Below are positions 10,102 through 17,894 of a stretch of 38,069 nt of DNA, in pieces. The notes under the pieces are model-generated. The model searched no databases and had not been told where the DNA came from. It saw only the letters and a list, made by a program, of their open reading frames with translations. Position 1 is the stretch's first letter, and each line of letters begins with the position of its first letter. The stretch is taken from the NCBI GenBank assembly GCA_017428215.1, contig JAFRRH010000003.1, forward strand, positions 1-38,069, read 5' to 3'. Source of the DNA: Selenomonadaceae bacterium (GTDB lineage: Bacteria; Bacillota; Negativicutes; Selenomonadales; Selenomonadaceae). The translations under genes were made by a program, and so were the position numbers.

Positions 10102-12240
10102 ATGTCAAAGGACGTAACTGTACAAGGCGGTACCAAAAACGGCACGAGCGGCAAGGATAATCTTTACACTCTTGTTATAACGTACAATGAAAAGACCGAC
10201 GTCAGGACGCACACTTATTACAAAAGGCTCAACGGCAAGGCGGGCGACGACCGATTGGAAAACAACGTGTCCATATCGCCCGTAACACTCGACGGCGGCA
10301 ACGGCAACGATACCATTTACAATTATCGCGGCGGACACAAAGCTTTGATTCTCGGCGGCGCAGGCAATGATGATATTCGTGACGGAGAATATCAGCACGG
10401 CAACAATTACGTCACGATTGACGGAGGCGCAAACAGCGATTACATTTACCATTACGGCAATAACCCTTCAATCGTCGGCGGAACTGGCAACGATACCATT
10501 TACAGCTACGAAAGCGACTTTGCAACAATCAGCGGCGACAAAGGCAACGATTACATTTCAAACAGCGGTAATAAATCAACGCTCACGGGCGGCGAAGGTC
10601 ACGATACGATTTACGGCTACGGCGACAACTTGTCCATCACGGGCGACGCGGGCAACGACGTTATCACAGGTTACGGCTCGAAATTTACGATTCGCGGCGG
10701 AAAAGGAAATGATTCTCTTACGGGTAGCGGCAACAACAGTGACAGTCTCGGCGCAAATATTTTACTTGACGACTTGATCGGCACGAATTATTTCCGCTTG
10801 AGTTATTCCAAAAAAAGTTCAATCCTAAGCGGCGCGGGCAACGATTCTGTCAGCATGGAAGGCAACACAAAAGCTTTGATTAAATTGGGCGAAGGAGATA
10901 ACTCTTTGAGCTCCCGCAACGATAAAAATTCCACGATTCAAGCTGGCACGGGGAACGACCGCTTAGTTTTTTACAATGCCACAAATCTTTCCGTCAACGC
11001 TGGCAACGGCGATAATTATATTGAGTTCGGCGATTCGTCGTATTCAATCAATTCAACCAAAAACAAAATCCTCACGGGCAAGGGAAATGATACCGTTGTC
11101 AATTACAGCGTCTATGCTTCAATCTCTGCTGGCGCGGGCGATGATTCAATTAAACACGTCGGCGCGAACTCAACCATACGCGGCGGAAACGGCAACGATT
11201 GGATTGACAATGACGACGGCGAGCGCGATTATGGTCATAACAATTCAATCAGTTCCTACAATCTGATTGACGGTGGCGCGGGCAATGATACGCTCCAAAA
11301 TGCTTGCGACAATGTTACGCTCGTTGGCGGCAGTGGCAATGATTACATCTCAACAGGCGGCACGGATAGCGTTTCAATCGACGGCGGCAAAGGCAACGAC
11401 ACCATTTACAACGTAACGGACATTAACAGGCAACTTTCCACGAATTCAACGCTTTACGGCGGCGCGGGTAACGATTCTATTTACAATACCGGCAATAATA
11501 TTACAATCATAGGCGGCACCGGCAACGATACAATTTGGCTCGGAACTACTCTTGCCGGAACACGCCCCAGACGCTATGAAATTGGCGGCGAAAATGTTTT
11601 AGTCAATTACACAAACGGCGACGGCAACGACTTAATTCAGGGCTTTGACGCTAAAGCGACACTTTCAATCAGCGGTAGCGAATATTCAACTAAAAAAAGC
11701 GGCGACGATATAATTGTTACAGTTGGCAAAGGGAAGATAACTTTGGAGGGCGCGGCGAGCTTGGATTCGCTCAACATTGCCAGCGACTTCTTTACCATAG
11801 ACAACTCGACCAAATCTCCCGTAACTGTTGAATCCTCTATCAAGACAATCGACGCCTCTGCGCGGACTAAGGCAGTAAAAATTACAGGCAATGCTCTTGA
11901 TAATACAATCACCGGCGGGAGCGGCAACGATAAACTCTACGGTAAAGCTGGCGATGACGTTTTACAGGGCGGCAAAGGTAATGATTCGCTCTGGGGTAAT
12001 GAGGGAGCCGACAAATTTATTTATTCAAGCGGCGACGGACAAGACGTTATTTACGGATTCGACAATGACGACACTTTAACCTTTGACAATATCGAGTTCA
12101 CCTCTTCCTATAAAAATAACGTCCTTACATTAAAAGTTAATGGCGGTTCCGTAACTCTCAAAGACTTCACGGCTACCACTTTCCACATTAACAACGAAAT
12201 TTATCACATCAACAGCAAAAATAAATTCGTCAAGCAATAA
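10102..12240 (+). CDS. RTX-like beta-roll protein 3 (putative type I-secreted)
   Basis: A 712-aa paralogue with its own AGGAGGGATTT site, 12 bases after gene 2. The N-terminal ladder is long (to residue ~495) and its 18-residue period is clear, with units such as GYGDNLSITGDAGNDVIT. A central stretch (~215-240, GANILLDDLIGTNYFRLSY) departs from the repeat and may be an inserted loop. The cap (NGDGNDLIQGF, VTVGKGKITLEG; ~496-563), the RTKAVKITGNALDN linker, a short set of nine-residue repeats and the C-terminal module (FIYSSGDGQDVIYGF to KNKFVKQ) follow. It has few classical repeats compared with gene 2, so Ca2+ binding may be concentrated near the C-terminus. It ends at the terminator at 12262. 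Confidence 0.87.
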   Translation: MSKDVTVQGGTKNGTSGKDNLYTLVITYNEKTDVRTHTYYKRLNGKAGDDRLENNVSISPVTLDGGNGNDTIYNYRGGHKALILGGAGNDDIRDGEYQHGNNYVTIDGGANSDYIYHYGNNPSIVGGTGNDTIYSYESDFATISGDKGNDYISNSGNKSTLTGGEGHDTIYGYGDNLSITGDAGNDVITGYGSKFTIRGGKGNDSLTGSGNNSDSLGANILLDDLIGTNYFRLSYSKKSSILSGAGNDSVSMEGNTKALIKLGEGDNSLSSRNDKNSTIQAGTGNDRLVFYNATNLSVNAGNGDNYIEFGDSSYSINSTKNKILTGKGNDTVVNYSVYASISAGAGDDSIKHVGANSTIRGGNGNDWIDNDDGERDYGHNNSISSYNLIDGGAGNDTLQNACDNVTLVGGSGNDYISTGGTDSVSIDGGKGNDTIYNVTDINRQLSTNSTLYGGAGNDSIYNTGNNITIIGGTGNDTIWLGTTLAGTRPRRYEIGGENVLVNYTNGDGNDLIQGFDAKATLSISGSEYSTKKSGDDIIVTVGKGKITLEGAASLDSLNIASDFFTIDNSTKSPVTVESSIKTIDASARTKAVKITGNALDNTITGGSGNDKLYGKAGDDVLQGGKGNDSLWGNEGADKFIYSSGDGQDVIYGFDNDDTLTFDNIEFTSSYKNNVLTLKVNGGSVTLKDFTATTFHINNEIYHINSKNKFVKQ

Positions 12241-12261
12241 TCTGCGCGGACAAAAATTTTA

Positions 12262-12289
12262 TCCCGTCAATGTGGCGGGAATTTTTTTT
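12262..12289 (+). terminator. Intrinsic terminator after RTX-like protein 3
   Basis: TCCCGTC-AATGT-GGCGGGA is followed by A and a T run. It is the same stem as at 6041 and 7572 with a different loop. Confidence 0.88.
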
Positions 12290-12310
12290 GAAAAAATTTT
12301 CGGTTGGGAA

Positions 12311-12336
12311 TTGACAAAAAAAACAATTACTATAAT
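12311..12336 (+). promoter_or_regulatory. Probable promoter of RTX-like gene 4 with short A-rich spacer
   Basis: A perfect TTGACA (12311-12316) and a perfect TATAAT (12331-12336) are only 14 bases apart, shorter than the 16-18 usual for sigma-A. The last A of the -35 box begins a run of eight As (12316-12323). Longer versions of this run would bring the spacing to the optimum. Confidence 0.55.
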
Positions 12337-12377
12337 AGCCGTAAGATACCCCAAAGATTTTTAAAGGAGATGATTTT

Positions 12378-13988
12378 ATGGCGGAAACCAAAAAGGGCAC
12401 GGCAGGTAACGACTACATGTCCAACGAAGTTTCGGACGTGGTGATTAACGGCTTGGGCGGCAATGATACGCTCAACAACTCGGTGGGCAACGTCACGATT
12501 AACGGCGGCGACGGCAACGATAAAATCGACAGCACGGGCGACCTTGTTTCAATCGACGGCGGCGATGCACACGACACTATAACCGGCAACGGAGCCGAAA
12601 ATACAATTTACGGCGGCAAAGGCAATGACAATATAACTTCCTACGGTCGAGCTAATCTAATTAACGGCGGCGCAGACCACGATACACTTTACGCTGAAGG
12701 TGATAACGCTTCATTATTTGGTGATGCAGGTAATGATGTTATTAACATTAATTCATGGTATGGGCATAGTGGCGATAATCTTTATGCCAATGGTGGTGAT
12801 GGGGACGATGAAATTCGTAGCGTGAACGGTCGTTATACTCATGCTATCAACACTACACTCTTTGGAGGTGCAGGAAACGATTACATTTACGCCAATAGTA
12901 ATGACAACGGCTCAATGATTGGCGGTAGCGGAGATGATACCATTGACGCTGACAAAGGCACTAACGTCACAATGTCTGGCGGAACTGGTAATGATTGGCT
13001 CAGACTTTATAACGGCGCGTCGGCTTTTATTGTGTACTCGGACGGTGACGGCGACGACGGGATAATTAATTTTAACGACAACGACACGCTTCAAATTGCG
13101 GGCAACTACACGCGCTCTATTGAAGGCAATGACGTTATCTTGACGGTCGGCAAAGGCTCGATAAGGCTTGTAGACGCGGCGGGGCAGTCGAATTTGAACA
13201 TCATCAAAACTTCTGCGCCGACAACCAAAAGCACTAACGACAACATTAAAAATTACGACGACAAAAGTCTGCTTTCGACAGGTAGCGGCAAAGATACAAT
13301 TCGCAACTATGGCGACGACGTGACAATTTCGGGCGGCTCAGGCAAGGACTCTGTTCGTAATTACGGCGACAATGCTACAATTTCTGGAGGTTCCGACAAC
13401 GATGTTATCCTTAACTATGGCGACAACGTGACTATTTCGGGCGATGCGGGTAGCGATAATGTCAAAAACTACGGCGACAACGTGACAATCGACGGCGGCG
13501 CGGGTAATGACGTAATCCGCAATTACGGCGAAAAAGTTACCGTCAACGGCGGCGCAGGTAACGATAAAATTTTCGGCGATGACGGAAACGATTACTTGAG
13601 TGGCGGCGACGGTAAAGATACACTCTCTGGCGGTGAAGGTAAGGATAAACTCTACGGCGGCAAGGGAAATGACAGCTTAAACGGCGGCGAAGGTAATGAT
13701 TCACTCTGGGGCGGCAAGGGCAACGATACTCTCTTCGGCGGTGACGGCGCAGATAAATTTATTTACGCTAAAGGCGACGGCAAAGACGTTATCTTAGGTT
13801 TCGATGACAACGATACTTTAACGCTCGATAACCTCAAATTAAGTTCCGCCTCTTACAATCAAAAAGATAAAGCCGTTACGCTCAATGTAAGCGGTGGCTC
13901 TATTACGCTTAAAGATTTCACCGCGACGACTTTCCACATTAACAAATACACTTACCAAATTAGCGGCTCCAAATTCGTTAAGAAATAA
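12378..13988 (+). CDS. RTX-like beta-roll protein 4 (putative type I-secreted)
   Basis: A 536-aa paralogue starting MAETKKGTAGNDYMS after AAAGGAGATGATTT. Residues ~1-210 are irregular 18-residue repeats. The cap module (DGDGDDGIINF, LTVGKGSIRLVD) spans ~214-277. Five near-perfect 54-base units encode [15 protein letters not shown] repeats at residues ~310-399, then come seven or so classical nine-residue repeats (~400-460) and the conserved C-terminal module ending ISGSKFVKK. It lacks the RTKAV linker found in paralogues 1-3. Glycine codons switch from mostly GGC to mostly GGT around 12700-12990, which suggests a mosaic origin. It has no Sec signal and lies alone between its own promoter and terminator. 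Confidence 0.87.
   Translation: MAETKKGTAGNDYMSNEVSDVVINGLGGNDTLNNSVGNVTINGGDGNDKIDSTGDLVSIDGGDAHDTITGNGAENTIYGGKGNDNITSYGRANLINGGADHDTLYAEGDNASLFGDAGNDVININSWYGHSGDNLYANGGDGDDEIRSVNGRYTHAINTTLFGGAGNDYIYANSNDNGSMIGGSGDDTIDADKGTNVTMSGGTGNDWLRLYNGASAFIVYSDGDGDDGIINFNDNDTLQIAGNYTRSIEGNDVILTVGKGSIRLVDAAGQSNLNIIKTSAPTTKSTNDNIKNYDDKSLLSTGSGKDTIRNYGDDVTISGGSGKDSVRNYGDNATISGGSDNDVILNYGDNVTISGDAGSDNVKNYGDNVTIDGGAGNDVIRNYGEKVTVNGGAGNDKIFGDDGNDYLSGGDGKDTLSGGEGKDKLYGGKGNDSLNGGEGNDSLWGGKGNDTLFGGDGADKFIYAKGDGKDVILGFDDNDTLTLDNLKLSSASYNQKDKAVTLNVSGGSITLKDFTATTFHINKYTYQISGSKFVKK
13305..13574 (+). repeat. Five 54-bp tandem coding repeats in RTX-like gene 4
   Basis: Five in-frame units of 18 codons are seen, with the consensus NYGDNVTISGGxGNDxIR. 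Each encodes one loose turn (NYGDNVTIS) and one Ca2+-type turn (GGxGNDxI). The units are similar enough in DNA for recombination to change copy number. Confidence 0.85.
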
Positions 13989-14008
13989 TCTGTCCTAAAA
14001 AAATTTTT

Positions 14009-14034
14009 TCCCGTCAATGTGGCGGGATTTTTTT
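14009..14034 (+). terminator. Intrinsic terminator after RTX-like protein 4
   Basis: TCCCGTC-AATGT-GGCGGGA is followed by seven Ts, identical in stem and loop to the one at 12262. The ~98 bases from here to dcuB show no clear promoter. Confidence 0.87.
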
Positions 14035-14132
14035 ATTGTAAAATAAATACATTCTATGTTGCAGGAAATACCCAACAGATAACGAATAATTTTGCAAAGT
14101 CGTTTTAGGTTTTATGGAAGAGGTGAATTTTT

Positions 14133-15473
14133 ATGGAGATGTTTTTAGGATTCCTCGTGTTGCTGGCGTGCTTAATTGTCGGCGTCAGACACGGCGGTAT
14201 CGGGCTTGCCGTCATAAGCGGTATTGGTCTTGTAATTTATACATTCATATTTGGCTACAAGCCCGGTAGTCCGCCTATTGACGTTATGTTGACGATTTTG
14301 GCGGTCGTCACCTGCGCGGGCTTCCTGCAAACTTCGGGCGGCTTAACCGTCATGCTCAAGTATGCAGAAAAATTCCTGCGCAACAACCCTAAGCACGTTA
14401 CAATTCTTGCGCCGCTGACAACGTGGTTTTTAACTGTTTTATGCGGCACTGGGCACGTCGTCTATACGATGTTCCCAATTATCTATGACATTGCGATTAA
14501 GCAAAACATTCGCCCTGAACGTCCAATGGCGGTTGCGTCGGTTGCCTCGCAGATGGGTATTTGCGCCTCGCCCGTTTCCGTTGCTATCGTCTCAATCGTC
14601 GGCTTTATGGCTACTGCAGGGCATAATTATTCCGTTCTGCAAATTTTAGCCGTCGCTATGCCCGCTACTGGTATTGGCGTCCTCTGCGCGGCTCTTTGGA
14701 GTTATCGGCGTGGTAAAGACCTCGACAAGGACGAACGTTTCCAAGAGTTTATCAAAGACCCGGAGAATAAAAAATATGTCTACGGCGAAACCGAATCACT
14801 TATGGATAAGGAATTGCCGCCGAGTTTCTATCATGCAATGTATATCTTCTTCGCAGGAATTATTGTTATCGCCGCGCTCGGCAATTTCCCCGACCTTTTG
14901 CCGCACTTCCCTAACGCTAAGGGTGACATGAAACCAATTTCAATGACTGCAGTTATCCAAATGGTTATGCTCCTCGTTGCCGCAACCATTCTTTTCGTCT
15001 GCAAAGTCAAAGCTAAAGATGTCGGCAACAGTCAAGTTTTTAAATCCGGTATCGTCGCGCTCGTTTCGGTTTACGGCGTCGCGTGGATGGCTAATACTTG
15101 CTTTGGTGCTCATATGGCGTTCTTAAAAGAATTTTTGGGCAATGCGGTTGCCGAATATCCTTGGGCGTTTGCAATTATCGCATTTTTAACGTCTAAGCTC
15201 GTTAACTCTCAAGCGGCGGCTATTGCTATCGTCTTCCCAATGGCTTTAAGCGTCGGCATGGATCCAGTTATCATCATGTCGTTTATCAGCGCGTGCTATG
15301 GTTACTTCTTCCTGCCAACTTATCCTTCCGACCTTGCTTGTATCGGTTTTGACCGTTCGGGCACGACGCGAATTGGCAAATACATTTTGAATCACTCGTT
15401 TATGATTCCTGGTTTAATCGGCGTTATAAGTGGTTGCTGTGTTGGCTTCGTTATGGCGCATATCGTCTTGTAA
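14133..15473 (+). CDS. dcuB: Anaerobic C4-dicarboxylate transporter, DcuA/DcuB type
   Basis: A 446-aa inner-membrane antiporter that exchanges fumarate, malate or aspartate for succinate during fumarate respiration. The sequence is hydrophobic throughout with ten or more membrane segments. Strongly conserved Dcu segments are visible: SPPIDVMLTILAVV, LCGTGHVVYTMFPIIYD, NIRPERPMAVASVASQMG, ASPVSVAIVS, KYVYGETESL, SKLVNSQAAAIAI, LPTYPSDLACIGFDRSGTT and a C-terminal NHSFMIPGLIGV. These match DcuB better than DcuC. ATG 14133 follows GAAGAGGTGAA. It stands alone with its own terminator and points to a succinate-producing anaerobic metabolism. Confidence 0.94.
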   Translation: MEMFLGFLVLLACLIVGVRHGGIGLAVISGIGLVIYTFIFGYKPGSPPIDVMLTILAVVTCAGFLQTSGGLTVMLKYAEKFLRNNPKHVTILAPLTTWFLTVLCGTGHVVYTMFPIIYDIAIKQNIRPERPMAVASVASQMGICASPVSVAIVSIVGFMATAGHNYSVLQILAVAMPATGIGVLCAALWSYRRGKDLDKDERFQEFIKDPENKKYVYGETESLMDKELPPSFYHAMYIFFAGIIVIAALGNFPDLLPHFPNAKGDMKPISMTAVIQMVMLLVAATILFVCKVKAKDVGNSQVFKSGIVALVSVYGVAWMANTCFGAHMAFLKEFLGNAVAEYPWAFAIIAFLTSKLVNSQAAAIAIVFPMALSVGMDPVIIMSFISACYGYFFLPTYPSDLACIGFDRSGTTRIGKYILNHSFMIPGLIGVISGCCVGFVMAHIVL

Positions 15474-15493
15474 GTTTAAATTGATTAATATAA

Positions 15494-15529
15494 AATACTC
15501 GTCGCGTTCAATCGGGCGAGTATTTTTTT
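15494..15529 (+). terminator. Intrinsic terminator after dcuB
   Basis: AATACTCGTC pairs with GGCGAGTATT across a short loop and is followed by a T run just before the metH ribosome site. Confidence 0.82.
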
Positions 15530-15546
15530 GTTAGGAGATGATTTTG

Positions 15547-17892
15547 ATGATAGAAATTTTTGATGGAGCAATGGGGACAATGTTACAAGCGGGCGGACTT
15601 AAAGCGGGCGCATGTCCTGAACTTATGAACGTTGACGCTCCGGAAGTTGTGAAAAAAATTCACCGCGCATATATTGACGCCGGCGCAACCATTATCGAGA
15701 CGAATACTTTTGGAGCAAGCAGTTTAAAGCTCGCTCACTACGGAATTTCCGACCGTGTACGCGAATTGAATTTTGCCGCCGTGAAAATCGCAAAATCTGC
15801 TGGCAATGTAAAAGTCGCCGGTTCAATCGGTCCGACGGGAAAATTTATCGCGCCGCTCGGTGATTTGGACTTCGACGACGCTTATAAAATTTTTTACGAA
15901 CAATCAGCCGCTTTGGCGGAGGCGGGCGCAGATTTTTTGATTATCGAAACGTGTATTGATATTCAAGAGATGAGAGCCGCACTTTTAGCCGCTAAAGACG
16001 CTTGCAACTTGCCGATAATTTGTCAGCTGTCATATTCCGAAGACGGGCGAACTGTTACTGGCACCGACCCGCAATCCGCTGCCGTAATTCTTGAAAATAT
16101 GGGCGCGTCGATTGTCGGCGTAAATTGCTCGCTCGGTCCTGAACAGCTCGTGCCCATCGTGAAAATTTTGGCGGAAAATTGCCGCGTGCCGGTCAGCGTT
16201 CAGCCAAATGCAGGTATGCCCTACCTCGAAGACGGCAAAACTAAATTTCCTATGGACGCAAAAACTTTTGGCGCGTGGGGTGCTAAACTCGTTGAGGCGG
16301 GCGCAACTTTTTTGGGCGGTTGCTGTGGCACGACGCCCGAACATATTCGCGAACTCGCTTTGAACGTTAAAAATCTTTCTTCCGCGCCGCGCAGATTTAA
16401 TCGCCCGCTGATGTTAGCTAGCCGCTCAAAAACCGTCGTTATTAATAAAAATTCTATAATTTTAATCGGTGAACGCATTAATCCAACTGGTAGAAAAAAA
16501 TTAGCCGCCGAAATTCGCGAAGGTTCTTTGCTCGGCGTAAAAAAAGATGCGCTTAATCAAGTCAAGGCGGGCGCACAAGTTTTAGATGTAAATATGGGCG
16601 TCGGCGGCATTAATCAGCCCGAAATGATGAAAAAAGCTGTTCAAGAAATTTCCCGCATAACCGACGCGCCACTTGCGATTGATACGGGCGACGCTGAAGC
16701 CCTCGAAGCCGGTTTAAAAGCTTTTCCAGGTCGTGCATTGATAAATTCCGTAAGTTTTGAACCTGAACGCATTAAAAAATTTCTTCCGCTCGCTAAAAAA
16801 TACGGCGCGGCAATTTTAATCCTTCCAATAACCGAAAATGGCGTTCCAAATTCCGCTGAAGAAAGATTTTCCGTCGCTAAAAAAATTATCGACGCCGCTA
16901 AAAATTTTGGACTTGATAACGGAGATTTTTTACTCGACGCGCTAGTCATGACAATTTCCGCCGATAAAAACGCTTGCCTCGAAGTTTTAAAGACTTTAAA
17001 TCTTTACAACGAATTAAATTTGCCAACAACTATGGGCTTGAGTAATATTTCATTCGGATTGCCTAATCGCCCGCTGATTAATTCAACTTTTTTTGCTATG
17101 TGCCTCGCTAACGGGCTTAACGCGCCGATTATGAATCCCTACGATGAATCTATGCAAAATATTTTAAAATCTGCCGCCGCTTTGCTCGCCTACGACCCGA
17201 ACGGATTAAATTTTAGTAAACTCGCGCAAGTTTCCGTCGATAAACCTAAAAAAATCGTTACAGATACAATTTCCACCATTAAATTTGCCATTCAAGAGGG
17301 CGATAAAGAAGAAATTCCAATTTTAATAAAAAAAGCCGTCGACGAAAATTTTTCTGCTAATGAAATTACCGAACGCGCCCTTACTGCCGCTATGAATGAA
17401 CTCGGCGAAGATTTTGGCTCCGGAAAAATATTTTTGCCGCAAGTTTTGTTGAGTGCTGAAACTATGCGCCTCGCCTTTGACGAACTCAAAAAAAATTTCC
17501 CCGCGCAGGAAACTAAAACGCAGGGAACTTTCGTAATTGCCACCGTTAAAGGCGACGTTCACGACTTAGGAAAAAATATTGTCGGCGCATTGATTGCAAA
17601 TAGCGGTTTTAAATTAATTGATTTGGGAAAAGATGTTGATTCTGCCGAAATTGTTCGCGCCGCCGTCGAAAATGACGCCGATATTGTCGGATTATGCGCT
17701 TTGATGACTACAACCATGATTCAAATTGATAAAGTCGTCGCAGATTTGCACGCGGCGGGCTGTTCAGCAAAAATTATGGTCGGTGGTGCCGCTTTAACGC
17801 AAGAATACGCCGATTCTGCCGGTGCTGACGCTTATGCTCGCGACGGCGTGGAAGCTGTGCGTCTCGCTAAAAAATTTATCGCTAAAAATTAA
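15547..17892 (+). CDS. metH: Cobalamin-dependent methionine synthase, short form
   Basis: This enzyme transfers a methyl group from methyltetrahydrofolate through cobalamin to homocysteine. The 781-aa product has a homocysteine/zinc barrel (residues ~1-290; FDGAMGTML, IETNTFGA, GGCCGTTPEHI with the zinc cysteines), a pterin-binding barrel (~305-560; LIGERINPTGRKKL) and a cobalamin cap and binding domain (~580-781; DVHDLGKNIVG, whose His is the lower cobalt ligand). The C-terminal AdoMet reactivation domain of the ~1200-aa enzyme is absent; some anaerobes supply it as a separate protein, not seen here. ATG 15547 is chosen because AGGAG (15533-15537) fits it; the ATG at 15538 lies within the ribosome site. 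Its stop is two bases from the end of convergent sbcC. Confidence 0.95.
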   Translation: MIEIFDGAMGTMLQAGGLKAGACPELMNVDAPEVVKKIHRAYIDAGATIIETNTFGASSLKLAHYGISDRVRELNFAAVKIAKSAGNVKVAGSIGPTGKFIAPLGDLDFDDAYKIFYEQSAALAEAGADFLIIETCIDIQEMRAALLAAKDACNLPIICQLSYSEDGRTVTGTDPQSAAVILENMGASIVGVNCSLGPEQLVPIVKILAENCRVPVSVQPNAGMPYLEDGKTKFPMDAKTFGAWGAKLVEAGATFLGGCCGTTPEHIRELALNVKNLSSAPRRFNRPLMLASRSKTVVINKNSIILIGERINPTGRKKLAAEIREGSLLGVKKDALNQVKAGAQVLDVNMGVGGINQPEMMKKAVQEISRITDAPLAIDTGDAEALEAGLKAFPGRALINSVSFEPERIKKFLPLAKKYGAAILILPITENGVPNSAEERFSVAKKIIDAAKNFGLDNGDFLLDALVMTISADKNACLEVLKTLNLYNELNLPTTMGLSNISFGLPNRPLINSTFFAMCLANGLNAPIMNPYDESMQNILKSAAALLAYDPNGLNFSKLAQVSVDKPKKIVTDTISTIKFAIQEGDKEEIPILIKKAVDENFSANEITERALTAAMNELGEDFGSGKIFLPQVLLSAETMRLAFDELKKNFPAQETKTQGTFVIATVKGDVHDLGKNIVGALIANSGFKLIDLGKDVDSAEIVRAAVENDADIVGLCALMTTTMIQIDKVVADLHAAGCSAKIMVGGAALTQEYADSAGADAYARDGVEAVRLAKKFIAKN

Positions 17893-17894
17893 TT

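Noticed and set aside
13305..13574. Regular repeats that could be taken for a CRISPR array
   Set aside because: The repeats are in frame, code for a protein motif, have no unique spacers and lie inside an RTX-like gene; no cas genes are nearby.
14035..14132. Promoter for dcuB
   Set aside because: Several weak TTG and TA-rich boxes exist but none has acceptable spacing; not called.
15474..15546. Possible cobalamin or SAM riboswitch before metH
   Set aside because: The gap holds only the dcuB terminator and the metH ribosome site, so there is no room for an aptamer.
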